DNA of 10,177 bases from an uncultured Oscillospiraceae bacterium (GTDB lineage: Bacteria; Bacillota; Clostridia; Oscillospirales; Oscillospiraceae), in the NCBI GenBank assembly GCA_905205085.1, contig CAJLCG010000081.1:1-10177 (forward strand), given 5' to 3'. Below, piece after piece: positions 1 to 7,159 of the stretch (its first letter is position 1; every line of letters begins with the position of its first letter). The translations under genes were made by a program, and so were the position numbers. The notes under the pieces were generated by a model. It was not told where the DNA came from. It searched no databases and saw only the letters and a list, made by a program, of their open reading frames with translations.

Positions 1-26
1 AAAAGCCCGGGCATTCCCGGGCTTTT
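1..26 (-). terminator. Intrinsic terminator of the SLH/C39 peptidase gene
   Basis: A perfect 11-bp inverted repeat (AAAAGCCCGGG, 4-nt loop CATT, CCCGGGCTTTT) lies 16 bp past the TAA of the minus-strand gene. Read on the minus strand it ends in TTTT, as expected for a Rho-independent terminator. The arms are symmetric, so it could also stop plus-strand transcription entering from a gene outside the window. Confidence 0.85.
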
Positions 27-42
27 CTCATAGAAAGACAGG

Positions 43-1356
43 TTATTCAATAGCCACCGCGTGCTGCCGTACCATGTACAGGGGGTCCAGAATATCGGCA
101 GAGATCCAGTAGAAATAATCGTGGTAGCGGTCGTTGATGTTGTAGGGATCGGCGATGTAGTACTGCTGGGTGGAGGAATCATAGCCGCACACCAGCACCG
201 CATGGTTGTTGCGCAGCAGGCTCTGGGTGGTGCCCTCAATGTTGAAGTTGCGGTAGTAGGGCTGCTTCCAATACAGGGTGACATAGATGACCACCGGATT
301 GCCCAGCAGCACTTCCTCCCGCAGCTCCTCCACCGACTTGCCGGAGAAGTCCTTTACATTGCCGTACTGCCGGCCGTACTCGGCCAGAGGGGCGGGATAG
401 ATGGTGGTACGCAGGGTCTCGCTGGGCACGTAGGGAGAGCCCACAAAGCCCTTGGCGGGGTTGGATTCCGTCTTGGGCATGGCGTAAAGGAAGTCGTCCA
501 GGGTCACGTTCTGGGCGTAGCCTTTGGCCTTCAGGCCCATCAGCAGAGAGGTGGGCTCACATCCCACCCAGGCCCCGGAGGGATATACCTGGCTGATGTA
601 GGGGGTGGGGATCACCGTGTAGGTGGGCAGGGGCTCAAAGGGCACCTCATCAACGGCATAGCCCGCCAGATTCAGCAGCAGGATAGAGAATTCCGCCCGG
701 GAGATGGGATCATCGGGGTAGTAACCGCCGTCGCCCCGGCCCGAGACCACCCCGAACTTCAGCAAGTAGAAGATGGCCTTGGAGTTGGGATGCCCGCCGG
801 TATCGTAGACGATGGGGGGATTCTCCAGAGGCGTGAGGGAAAAGACGTCCGGCCAGGTGGTAACACAGTTCCACAGGATCTGGGCCGCCTCGCCCCGGGT
901 CATATCCTGGAAGGGATGGAACAGGCCGGTACCGTCCTGAGACAGGATGCCGTTGGACTCCAGACACAGGATCTTGTCCTTGGCCCAGCTGTTGTCCAGG
1001 TCGGCGTAGACCGGGGGAAGCTCATCCTGGGAGGGGAGAAAATCCTGGGTATCGTCGGAAGATACGCCAGTCTGTGCACCGCCTACCTGGGGGGTAGTGT
1101 CCAAATCCACGCCCATCTCTTCCAGCAGGCCGTAAACCAGGCCCACCGCCTCCTGGCGGGTGACCGTCTGGTCGGGGCGGAAGGTGTGGTCGGGGTAGCC
1201 GGTAATGAGTCCATGCTCCATCAGGGTATAGATTTGGGCCTGGGCCCAGTGGTGCCGCAGGTCGTTGGGTAACGTGGAAGCCGATGCTGGGGTGGTGAGA
1301 AGCGCCGCCCCAAAGGCGCCGCACAGCAGGGCAGCGCATACTCTGGATCGTTTCAA
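43..1356 (-). CDS. Secreted SLH-domain protein with C39-like cysteine peptidase domain
   Basis: This encodes 437 residues if translation starts at the TTG at 1356-1354. That start has a strong AAGGAG site 8 nt upstream and begins with a clean signal peptide (KR, hydrophobic core, cleavage near ASA-S at residue 26). The longer ATG-initiated frame to 1455 would put about 33 residues before the signal and extend past the promoter. Three S-layer homology repeats lie at about 28-82, 114-167 and 181-233, with recognisable cores such as GYPDHTFRPDQTVTRQEA. SLH repeats bind secondary cell-wall polymers, so the protein should be wall-attached. Residues 250-430 resemble Peptidase_C39_2: Gln256, Cys266 in WVGCEPTSLLM, His385 in NNHAVLVCGYD and Asp403 in IADPYN form a plausible papain-like catalytic set. 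Substrate is unknown. It could be a peptidase, an amidase-like hydrolase or a binding module. It is transcribed alone from its own promoter. Confidence 0.88.
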   Translation of the reverse strand: MKRSRVCAALLCGAFGAALLTTPASASTLPNDLRHHWAQAQIYTLMEHGLITGYPDHTFRPDQTVTRQEAVGLVYGLLEEMGVDLDTTPQVGGAQTGVSSDDTQDFLPSQDELPPVYADLDNSWAKDKILCLESNGILSQDGTGLFHPFQDMTRGEAAQILWNCVTTWPDVFSLTPLENPPIVYDTGGHPNSKAIFYLLKFGVVSGRGDGGYYPDDPISRAEFSILLLNLAGYAVDEVPFEPLPTYTVIPTPYISQVYPSGAWVGCEPTSLLMGLKAKGYAQNVTLDDFLYAMPKTESNPAKGFVGSPYVPSETLRTTIYPAPLAEYGRQYGNVKDFSGKSVEELREEVLLGNPVVIYVTLYWKQPYYRNFNIEGTTQSLLRNNHAVLVCGYDSSTQQYYIADPYNINDRYHDYFYWISADILDPLYMVRQHAVAIE

Positions 1357-1363
1357 AGCTCGT

Positions 1364-1371
1364 CTCTCCTT
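1364..1371 (-). promoter_or_regulatory. Ribosome binding site that fixes the TTG start
   Basis: On the minus strand GAAGGAGA precedes the TTG at 1356 with 8 nt between GGAG and the codon. No comparable site precedes the upstream ATG at 1455, so this decides in favour of the TTG start. Confidence 0.75.
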
Positions 1372-1414
1372 CAGATTCCTTTTACACACAACAAAAAATA
1401 GAAATGTTGAAATT

Positions 1415-1443
1415 ATTCTACTCCCTTTTACAAAAAGCGACAA
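1415..1443 (-). promoter_or_regulatory. Sigma-A-type promoter of the SLH/C39 gene
   Basis: Read on the minus strand: TTGTCG (-35, 1443-1438, 4/6 to consensus), a 17-nt spacer, then TAGAAT (-10, 1420-1415, 5/6). Transcription would start near 1408 and leave a leader of about 50 nt before the TTG. The 132-bp interval to the TetR gene has no obvious terminator, so some read-through from the TetR gene is possible. Confidence 0.55.
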
Positions 1444-1488
1444 GGGGGCCGACAAGGAAAAGATAACCGTTTTAGGAAAAAATTGATA

Positions 1489-2061
1489 TTAAGACAGAGA
1501 CAGGCCGTTTAAGATCAGCCGGTTGGCCAGCTGAGCCATCTGTTCCGGCTCCTCCTGAAAACCCCGGCCCATCCAGCCCCGGGCCAGCCCTACCGCCCCC
1601 GACACCAGAAAGTCCAGACAGCAGCCCCACAGCTGCTGATCCACAGGCAGGAACAGCCCCTGCCAGTCCTCCTGGCATTTCTTATAGATCAGCTGATCCA
1701 GCCGCCGGAAAAAGGAGTCCTGGGTGCGCTGGTCCTGAAAGGCCAGCCGCAGCACCGGGTCGTCCCGGACAAAGCGGAACACGTCGGTGAGCAGGGGAGT
1801 GAGCCCCTTTTGCAGGTCCTGGGTGGAGTAAGAGGAGAGCAGCTGGGTCAGCCGCTGAAACAGTGCCTGCTCCATCTGGTCCAGCAGGTCAAAGACGTCC
1901 TTGTAGTGGGCGTAAAAGGTGCCCCGGTTCACGTCGGCCCGCTGGGTCAGTTCCCGCACCGTAATAGAGCGGGCATCCTTCTCTCGCAGCAGCTCCAGCA
2001 TGGCCTGCTCCAGGCGGGCCCGGGTGCGCCGCACCCGGCGGTCCGGTTGAGAATGGGTCAT
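1489..2061 (-). CDS. TetR/AcrR-family transcriptional regulator
   Basis: This encodes 190 residues, the usual TetR size. The ATG at 2061 is chosen because AGGAGG sits 7 nt upstream; the open frame runs to 2271 but would cover the divergent promoter and overlap the ABC gene. The N-terminal helix-turn-helix is clear: RRTRARLEQAMLELL, then TVRELTQRADVNRGTFYAHY at about 34-53. The all-helical C-terminal part (about 75-190), with the FLVSGAVGLARGWMGRGF stretch, resembles the DhaS/TetR_C_8 type of ligand and dimer domain. It is divergent from the ABC operon, and two repeated palindrome-ended elements lie in the shared 178-bp region. The natural reading is a repressor of the ABC operon that also controls itself. 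The ligand cannot be read from sequence. Confidence 0.92.
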   Translation of the reverse strand: MTHSQPDRRVRRTRARLEQAMLELLREKDARSITVRELTQRADVNRGTFYAHYKDVFDLLDQMEQALFQRLTQLLSSYSTQDLQKGLTPLLTDVFRFVRDDPVLRLAFQDQRTQDSFFRRLDQLIYKKCQEDWQGLFLPVDQQLWGCCLDFLVSGAVGLARGWMGRGFQEEPEQMAQLANRLILNGLSLS

Positions 2062-2106
2062 AGGCGGTCCTCCTGAAAAATTCACAGAAACTTTGCACAA
2101 TTTCCG

Positions 2107-2127
2107 GACAGAATGTGGAAAACTGTC
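2107..2127. promoter_or_regulatory. Candidate TetR operator 1
   Basis: GACAG, 11 nt, then CTGTC form an inverted repeat. The 3' half reads GGAAAACTGTC and recurs in the second element 29 bp downstream. It lies downstream of the predicted start of tetR-side transcription, so binding would block the regulator's own promoter. Assignment to this TetR protein is inference from position and symmetry. Confidence 0.45.
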
Positions 2128-2135
2128 GGGTTTCA

Positions 2136-2157
2136 GACAGGAGCGGGAAAAACTGTC
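2136..2157. promoter_or_regulatory. Candidate TetR operator 2
   Basis: GACAG, 12 nt, then CTGTC. The 3' half reads GGAAAAACTGTC, matching operator 1 with one extra A. It ends 2 bp before the predicted -35 of the plus-strand ABC promoter, so a bound dimer would overlap RNA polymerase there. Confidence 0.45.
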
Positions 2158-2159
2158 CC

Positions 2160-2187
2160 TTGCGTCTCCCGTTGGAACCACTATAAT
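2160..2187 (+). promoter_or_regulatory. Promoter of the ABC transporter operon
   Basis: A perfect TATAAT (-10) lies at 2182-2187 with a weak TTGCGT (-35) at 2160-2165 and a 16-nt spacer. Transcription would start near 2194, giving a leader of about 46 nt that contains the 8-bp direct repeat AATCAACA (2203-2210 and 2221-2228). The weak -35 next to candidate operator 2 fits a regulated promoter. Confidence 0.55.
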
Positions 2188-2208
2188 ATAAGATATAAAA
2201 ATAATCAA
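2180..2208 (-). promoter_or_regulatory. Promoter of the TetR regulator gene
   Basis: On the minus strand TTGATT (-35, 2208-2203), a 17-nt spacer and TATAGT (-10, 2185-2180, 5/6). Its -10 overlaps the -10 of the plus-strand ABC promoter, so the two cannot easily be occupied together. The predicted transcript runs through both candidate operators. Confidence 0.55.
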
Positions 2209-2239
2209 CACATGTTCCTTAATCAACAGGAGGACGGTT

Positions 2240-2941
2240 ATGGCATATATTTCCTTGGAGCACGTGGTCAAGCGCTATAAGATGGGCGAGGTCACCATCA
2301 CCGCGGTGGACGATATCACCTTTGAGATTGAAAAAGGGGAATTTGTCATCATTGTGGGCCCCTCCGGGGCGGGCAAGACCACGGTACTGAATATTTTAGG
2401 AGGCATGGACGCCTGCGACGAGGGCACCATCCTGGTGGACGGCAAGGAGATCAGCAAGTGCAACTCCCGCCAGCTCACCACCTACCGCCGGTATGATATC
2501 GGCTTTGTCTTTCAGTTTTACAACCTGATCCAGAACCTCACCGCCCTGGAAAATGTGGAGCTGGCCGCTCAGATCTGCAAGGAGCCGCTCCCGGCAGAGG
2601 AGGTGCTGCGCCACGTGGGGTTGGGGGAGCGGCTCAACAACTTCCCCGCCCAGCTCTCCGGCGGCGAGCAGCAGCGAGTGGCCATCGCCCGGGCCCTGGC
2701 CAAAAACCCCAAGCTGCTGCTGTGCGACGAGCCCACCGGCGCTCTGGACTACATCACCGGCAAGGCCATCCTCAAGCTCCTCCAGGACACCTGCCGCCAG
2801 CAGGGGATGACGGTGGTGGTTATCACCCACAATACCGCCATTGCCCCCATGGCCGACAAGGTCATTCACGTGAAAAACGGCCGGGTGGACCGGATCGTGT
2901 ACAACGACAATCCCATGCCGGTGGAAGAGATCGAGTGGTAA
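2240..2941 (+). CDS. ABC transporter ATP-binding protein, MacB/LolD type
   Basis: This encodes 233 residues, typical for the family, with AGGAGG 6 nt before the ATG. All nucleotide-binding motifs are present in order: Walker [10 protein letters not shown] (40-48), Q-loop Gln92 in FVFQFYN, signature [15 protein letters not shown] (139-153), Walker [13 protein letters not shown] (159-170) and H-loop His197 in VVITHN. The [15 protein letters not shown] and DEPTGALD forms are characteristic of the type VII (MacB, LolCDE, FtsE-like) group that works with FtsX-fold permeases. These transmit force to an extracytoplasmic domain and need not move substrate through the membrane. It is the first gene of an operon with the giant permease 78 bp downstream. 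The short acidic C-terminal tail ending EIEW appears typical of this Gram-positive subgroup (from memory). It should be an active cytoplasmic ATPase. Confidence 0.96.
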   Translation: MAYISLEHVVKRYKMGEVTITAVDDITFEIEKGEFVIIVGPSGAGKTTVLNILGGMDACDEGTILVDGKEISKCNSRQLTTYRRYDIGFVFQFYNLIQNLTALENVELAAQICKEPLPAEEVLRHVGLGERLNNFPAQLSGGEQQRVAIARALAKNPKLLLCDEPTGALDYITGKAILKLLQDTCRQQGMTVVVITHNTAIAPMADKVIHVKNGRVDRIVYNDNPMPVEEIEW

Positions 2942-2972
2942 TTGGGCAGCAGATAAGGATACTGTGGGCAAT

Positions 2973-3023
2973 ATGAGACAGAAACATAACAATTTGCAAT
3001 TAAAAAAGGGGGCGGCGGAATGA
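2973..3023 (+). other. Possible 16-codon leader ORF overlapping the permease start
   Basis: In the 78-bp gap of the ABC operon, an ATG at 2973 opens a 16-residue frame (MRQKHNNLQLKKGAAE). Its TGA overlaps the permease ATG in the classic ATGA arrangement. It lacks a good ribosome binding site (only a distant AAGGAT), so it may be chance. If translated it would couple initiation of the permease to upstream ribosome traffic. Confidence 0.2.
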
Positions 3024-6000
3024 AAAACAGAAGAAAACACACCCCTAACCGCCTGCTCACCGACACCCTGCGGGAAATTAAGAACACCCGCAGCCGTTTT
3101 ATCTCCATCCTGGTCCTCTCCGCCCTGGCGGTCTGTTTTCTGGCGGGCCTGCGGGTCACTGAGCCCGACATGAAAAACAGCGTGGACCAATATCTGGATG
3201 CCCAGCGTCTTATGGACCTGCGGGTGGCCTCCACCCTGGGACTGACGGAGGAGGACATCGATGTGCTCCAGGCCCAGGACGGGGTGGAGCTGGCCCAGGG
3301 GGCCTATACCATCGACGCGACGGTGAAGGTGGACGATAAGGATTCTACTGTAAAGGTATTATCCTTCACAGAAGATATCAATATTCCCGACCTCCAGGAG
3401 GGCCGCCTGCCGGAAAACGCCGGAGAATGTTTGGTAGAACCCCGATTTTTGCAGGAAACCGGCCTTTCTTTGGGGGATAAAATTACTCTGGACACAGGAA
3501 ACGGGGACTATGAGGATGCTTTAAAGCAGTCAGAATTTACCATAGTTGGAAGTGCCAATTCCCCGCTGTACATCGGCGTGGAGCGAGGCTCCTCCACCTT
3601 GGGCACCGGAAAGGTGAGCTATTTCATCCTTTTGCCCATGGAATCCTTCGATATGGAGACCTACACCGACGCATATCTCCTGTTTGAGGGGGCCTCTCAG
3701 CTGATGACCTACAGCGACGCCTACGAGGAATTGGTAGATGGATATGTGGACCAGCTGGAACCCCTCTCCAAAGAGCGGGCCAAGCTGCGGGGGGACTCCA
3801 TCCGGGACGAGGCCCAGGAGGAGATCGACAAGGCCAAGCAGGAGCTGGCCGACGCGGAGGTGGAGGTAGCCCAGGAGTTGGCCGACGCGGAGGCGGAGCT
3901 CAGTGATGCCCGGAAGGAGCTGGACGACGGCTGGGCCGAGTACCGGGACGGGGAGGACACCTTTAACCGGGAAATTGCCGACGCAGAGCAGGAAATTGCC
4001 GACGGCCAGAAGGAGCTGGACGACGCGTGGCAGGAGCTGCTGGACGGCGAGACCGAGCTCAAGGACGCCCGCAAGGACCTGGACGACGGCTGGAAGGAAT
4101 ACTATGACGGCCTGGCGGAGTACCAGGACGGTGTGAAGGAGTGGCAGGAGGGCAAGGCGGAGTATGACGACGGCCTCAAGAAGTACCAGGACGGACTGGA
4201 TGAGCTGGAGGACGCCCGAGAGGAGCTGGACGACGGCTGGGACGACTACTACGACGGCGTAGAGCAGTATGAGGACGGCGTAGCCGAGCTCAACGCGGGT
4301 AAGCGGGAGCTGCGGCAGCAGGAGGCCACCTTCCAGGATGGCCTGACTCAATTCCGCAATCAGCTGGCATCCAACTTCCAGCTCTCCTACTCCAGCAACA
4401 GCGCCCTGCTCTCCGCCATGGCAGGCAGCGACGGCGCGGTCATTGACGCCGCCCTCAACGGGGCACGCAGCGAGCTGGAGGGAGGCATTGCCAAGGCACA
4501 GGATACCATTCACAGCCTGGAAGAGCAGTTGGCGGCCGTCCAAAGCAACGTGAAAAGCCTGACTGAGACCATCAGCAAACTGGAGGGGCAGATCGCCCAG
4601 GTGCAGCAGCAGATCGACGCGGCGGACGCGGCAGGGGAGGATACCACCGCCCTGCGGGCCCAGCTGGCCGCCCTCCAGCAGAGCAAGAGCGAGGCGGAGG
4701 CCGGTCTGGCCCAGGCCCAGGCATCCATTCCCCAGCTGGAGGCCGGGATCAGTCAGGCCAAGGCCACCCAGTCCCAGCTCCAGTCTCAGCTGGATCAGCT
4801 CTATACTACATCCAACGGGCAGACCGTGCCCGTGTCTACCTCTGTCTTCCTCTCTGCCAACCGGCAGATCCAGCAGGCCTGGCAGGAGATCTACGCCGGG
4901 GAAGCCGAGCTGGAAGACGCCAAGGAGCAGCTGGAGGACGCCTATGATCAGCTGCTGGACGGCGAGAAAGAATATGAGGACGGCGTGGCCGAGCTGGAAG
5001 ACGCAGAGCAGGAACTTATCGACGCCAAGAAGGAGCTGGACGACGGCTGGGCCGAGCTGGAGGACGGCCGCCTGGAGCTGGAGGACGCCAAGCGTGAGCT
5101 GGACGACGGCGAGGCCGACTACGCCCAGGGCCTGAAGGACTGGCAGGACGGCAAGAAGGAGTACGAGGACGGCCTGGTGGAGCTCCAGGACGGCAAGGAG
5201 ACCCTGGAGCAGGAGCGAGCCGACGGCCTCCGCGAACTGGCCGACGCGAAAAAGGAGCTGGACGACGGCGAGGCGGAGTACGCCGACGGCTATCAGGAGT
5301 ACCTGGACGGCAAGGCGGAGGCGGAGAAAGAGATCGCCGACGCGAAAAAGAAGGTGGAGCAGGCCCAGCGGGACCTGGATGACCTGGACGACTGCGAGTG
5401 GTATCTGCTGGACCGGGACACCAACATGGGCTTTGTCAGCTACTCCATGGACGCCGACCGTATGGGCAACCTAGCCAGCGTATTTCCCCTGATTTTCTTC
5501 CTGGTGGCGGCCCTGGTGTGCCTCACCACCATGACCCGCATGGTAGAGGAGCAGCGGGTGGCCATCGGCGGCATGAAGGCCCTGGGTTACTCCAAGGGGG
5601 CCATCGCCATCAAGTATGTGGGCTACGGCTTCCTGGCCAGCGCCATTGGTTCCCTGGTGGGCCTGGCCGTGGGCCTGACTCTGCTGCCCTGGATCATCTG
5701 TACCGCCTGGAAAATCATTTACGCCTTCGGGCCCATCCACTACGGTATCGAGCCCGCCACCTCGGTCACCGCCTGTCTGGCGGCGGTGGGGACGGTCACC
5801 CTGGCCGCCCTGGGGGCCTGCTTCAACACCCTGGCGGCTGTGCCCGCCCAGCTCATGCGGCCCAAGGCGCCCCCCATGGGCAAGCGCATCCTGCTGGAGC
5901 GCATTACCCCCCTGTGGCGGCGGCTGTCCTTCAACTATAAGATCACCCTGCGCAACCTGTTCCGCTATCAGAAGCGGTTCTGGATGACTGTGGTGGGCAT

Positions 6001-7060
6001 CGGCGGCTGTGCCGCCCTCATCGTCACCGCCTTCGGCCTGCGGGACTCCATCTTTGCGGTGATGGATATGCAGTACGACGAGATCTACCGCTACTCCGCC
6101 CAGCTGGGGCTGGTGGAGCACATCACCCCCGGCGAGTGGTCCGAGGTGGAAAAGGCCCTGGACGGCAGCGACCTGGTGGAGGATTGGACGAAGGAGCACA
6201 CCGAGACTGTCACCACCGAGAGCGACACCTACACCGCCGACGCCACCCTGGAGGTGGTGGAAAACAGCGACGTGCTGGAGCGGTTTGTCAACCTGCGCCA
6301 CCGCACCGACAATGACACCGTTACTCTGCCCGATGATGGAGTCATTCTCACCGAAAAGCTCTCCAAGCTGCTGGACGTGGAGGTGGGGGACACCATCACC
6401 CTGGACGGGGACAGCCGGGTGGAGGTGCGGGTGGCCGACATCACCGAACACTACATCCAGCACAGCGTGTACATGTCCAGCGCCTACTATGAGCAGGTCT
6501 TCGGCCAGGCCCCGGAGGAGAACGCCGTGCTGGTCTCCTACGACACCCAGGCCGACGGGGCCGAGGAGCTGGAGCAGGAGCTGGTCTCCCTGGACGGCAT
6601 CAGCTCTCTGACCCGCATCGAGGATACCCGCAGAACCTTTGGCACCAGCCTGGAGAGCGTGGACTACGCCGTGGCCCTGATCATCGTGTGCGCCGCCGCT
6701 CTGGCCTTTGTGGTGCTCTATAACCTGACCAACATCAACATCACCGAGCGCATGCGGGAGCTGGCCACCTTAAAGGTGCTGGGCTTCTACGACGGAGAGC
6801 TGTCCGCCTACATCTACCGGGAAAACGTGATCCTCACCGTGTTTGGTGTGGCCATGGGCATGGTGATGGGCAAGCTCCTGCACCAGTGGCTCATCTTGAC
6901 GGTGGAAATCGACCTTCTTATGTTTGGCCGCACTGTGGCTTTTACCAGCTATCTGTGGGCGGTGCTGCTCACCACGGTGTTCTCCCTGGTGGTCAATCTG
7001 GGAGCCCACCGGAAGCTGAAGAAGCTGGATATGGTGGAGTCGCTGAAAACCGTGGAATAA
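3020..7060 (+). CDS. FtsX-type ABC permease with giant coiled-coil ectodomain
   Basis: This encodes 1346 residues; a purine/G-rich site (AAAGGGGGCGGCGGA) precedes the ATG. The layout is a duplicated MacB/FtsX unit: TM1 about 27-45, large ectodomain 1, TM2-4 (about 818-840, 868-890, 917-938), TM5 (987-1008), ectodomain 2 (about 1009-1213), TM6-8 (about 1217-1238, 1270-1290, 1312-1332). Ectodomain 1 has a folded part (46-240), then about 540 residues of predicted helix. Glycine-bearing heptads of form DGxxx[LYW]x run at about 296-446 and again at 626-790, around a more conventional coiled coil (about 480-600) that itself turns near DAADAAGEDTT. This heptad type is also seen in YhgE/Pip-like Gram-positive surface proteins. 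The likely job is to work with the upstream ATPase in moving, extracting or sensing envelope or lipophilic molecules outside the membrane, with the stalk reaching into or across the wall. A stretch near 3336-3558 is AT-richer than the rest. Substrate unknown. Confidence 0.93.
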   Translation: MKNRRKHTPNRLLTDTLREIKNTRSRFISILVLSALAVCFLAGLRVTEPDMKNSVDQYLDAQRLMDLRVASTLGLTEEDIDVLQAQDGVELAQGAYTIDATVKVDDKDSTVKVLSFTEDINIPDLQEGRLPENAGECLVEPRFLQETGLSLGDKITLDTGNGDYEDALKQSEFTIVGSANSPLYIGVERGSSTLGTGKVSYFILLPMESFDMETYTDAYLLFEGASQLMTYSDAYEELVDGYVDQLEPLSKERAKLRGDSIRDEAQEEIDKAKQELADAEVEVAQELADAEAELSDARKELDDGWAEYRDGEDTFNREIADAEQEIADGQKELDDAWQELLDGETELKDARKDLDDGWKEYYDGLAEYQDGVKEWQEGKAEYDDGLKKYQDGLDELEDAREELDDGWDDYYDGVEQYEDGVAELNAGKRELRQQEATFQDGLTQFRNQLASNFQLSYSSNSALLSAMAGSDGAVIDAALNGARSELEGGIAKAQDTIHSLEEQLAAVQSNVKSLTETISKLEGQIAQVQQQIDAADAAGEDTTALRAQLAALQQSKSEAEAGLAQAQASIPQLEAGISQAKATQSQLQSQLDQLYTTSNGQTVPVSTSVFLSANRQIQQAWQEIYAGEAELEDAKEQLEDAYDQLLDGEKEYEDGVAELEDAEQELIDAKKELDDGWAELEDGRLELEDAKRELDDGEADYAQGLKDWQDGKKEYEDGLVELQDGKETLEQERADGLRELADAKKELDDGEAEYADGYQEYLDGKAEAEKEIADAKKKVEQAQRDLDDLDDCEWYLLDRDTNMGFVSYSMDADRMGNLASVFPLIFFLVAALVCLTTMTRMVEEQRVAIGGMKALGYSKGAIAIKYVGYGFLASAIGSLVGLAVGLTLLPWIICTAWKIIYAFGPIHYGIEPATSVTACLAAVGTVTLAALGACFNTLAAVPAQLMRPKAPPMGKRILLERITPLWRRLSFNYKITLRNLFRYQKRFWMTVVGIGGCAALIVTAFGLRDSIFAVMDMQYDEIYRYSAQLGLVEHITPGEWSEVEKALDGSDLVEDWTKEHTETVTTESDTYTADATLEVVENSDVLERFVNLRHRTDNDTVTLPDDGVILTEKLSKLLDVEVGDTITLDGDSRVEVRVADITEHYIQHSVYMSSAYYEQVFGQAPEENAVLVSYDTQADGAEELEQELVSLDGISSLTRIEDTRRTFGTSLESVDYAVALIIVCAAALAFVVLYNLTNINITERMRELATLKVLGFYDGELSAYIYRENVILTVFGVAMGMVMGKLLHQWLILTVEIDLLMFGRTVAFTSYLWAVLLTTVFSLVVNLGAHRKLKKLDMVESLKTVE
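3913..3940 (+). repeat. 28-bp exact direct repeat inside the permease, copy 1
   Basis: This copy is identical to 5029-5056; the core encodes KELDDGWAE. The copies are 1116 bp (372 codons) apart and in the same frame, so recombination between them would delete most of the coiled-coil ectodomain without a frameshift. The repeat belongs to the wider family of DGxxx[LYW]x heptads. Confidence 0.85.
5029..5056 (+). repeat. 28-bp exact direct repeat inside the permease, copy 2
   Basis: Second copy of the 3913-3940 repeat, located in the returning arm of the coiled-coil region. A shorter internal repeat (GCCGACGCGAAAAAG) occurs nearby at about 5240 and 5337. Confidence 0.85.
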
Positions 7061-7086
7061 CCTACTTTTTTCGAGAAAAAAGTAGG
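7061..7086. repeat. Perfect AT-rich hairpin directly after the permease stop
   Basis: Arms CCTACTTTTTTC and GAAAAAAGTAGG are a perfect 12-bp match with GA between them, starting on the base after the TAA. There is no T-run beyond either arm, so it is not a canonical intrinsic terminator, although it may protect the 3' end of the ABC transcript. It is the first of three hairpins in 85 bp. The others are GCGAAAC-TTC-GTTTCGC (7101-7117) and the GC-rich one at 7127-7142. Confidence 0.75.
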
Positions 7087-7125
7087 CAAAAAAGCTTCCT
7101 GCGAAACTTCGTTTCGCCTCCCCGT

Positions 7126-7145
7126 CCCGCCCCGCAGGGCGGAAC
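7126..7145 (-). repeat. 20-bp GC-rich hairpin module, copy A
   Basis: The minus strand of this interval is identical over 20 bp to the plus strand of 10117-10136. The core is a hairpin with arms CCGCCC and GGGCGG around a 4-nt loop. In both places it lies just after a gene and beside a perfect purine/pyrimidine-arm hairpin, which suggests a dispersed intergenic element. Confidence 0.7.
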
Positions 7146-7159
7146 ATCCCTCCAAACAC

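Noticed and set aside
61..1272. A 403-codon open frame on the plus strand
   Set aside because: Antisense shadow of the SLH/C39 gene, whose SLH repeats, signal peptide, ribosome site and promoter are all on the minus strand.
1441..1488. Possible terminator after the TetR gene
   Set aside because: Only a direct repeat of CTTGTCG and A/T runs are present; no stable stem could be found.
2062..2271. N-terminal extension of the TetR protein
   Set aside because: It would overlap the ABC gene and run through both promoters; AGGAGG 7 nt before the ATG at 2061 settles the start.
3530..4543. Long minus-strand frames inside the permease (also 5471-6463)
   Set aside because: Their translations are mirror images of the DG heptads and membrane helices, with no ribosome site or domain of their own.
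3900..5380. Regularly spaced repeats resembling a repeat array
   Set aside because: The repeats are heptad codons of one continuous coding sequence, imperfect and 21-bp periodic; there are no spacers, so this is not CRISPR or a noncoding satellite.
7061..7086. The hairpin after the permease as an intrinsic terminator
   Set aside because: No T-run follows the stem on either strand (CAAAAAAG on the plus side), so it is listed as a hairpin repeat instead.
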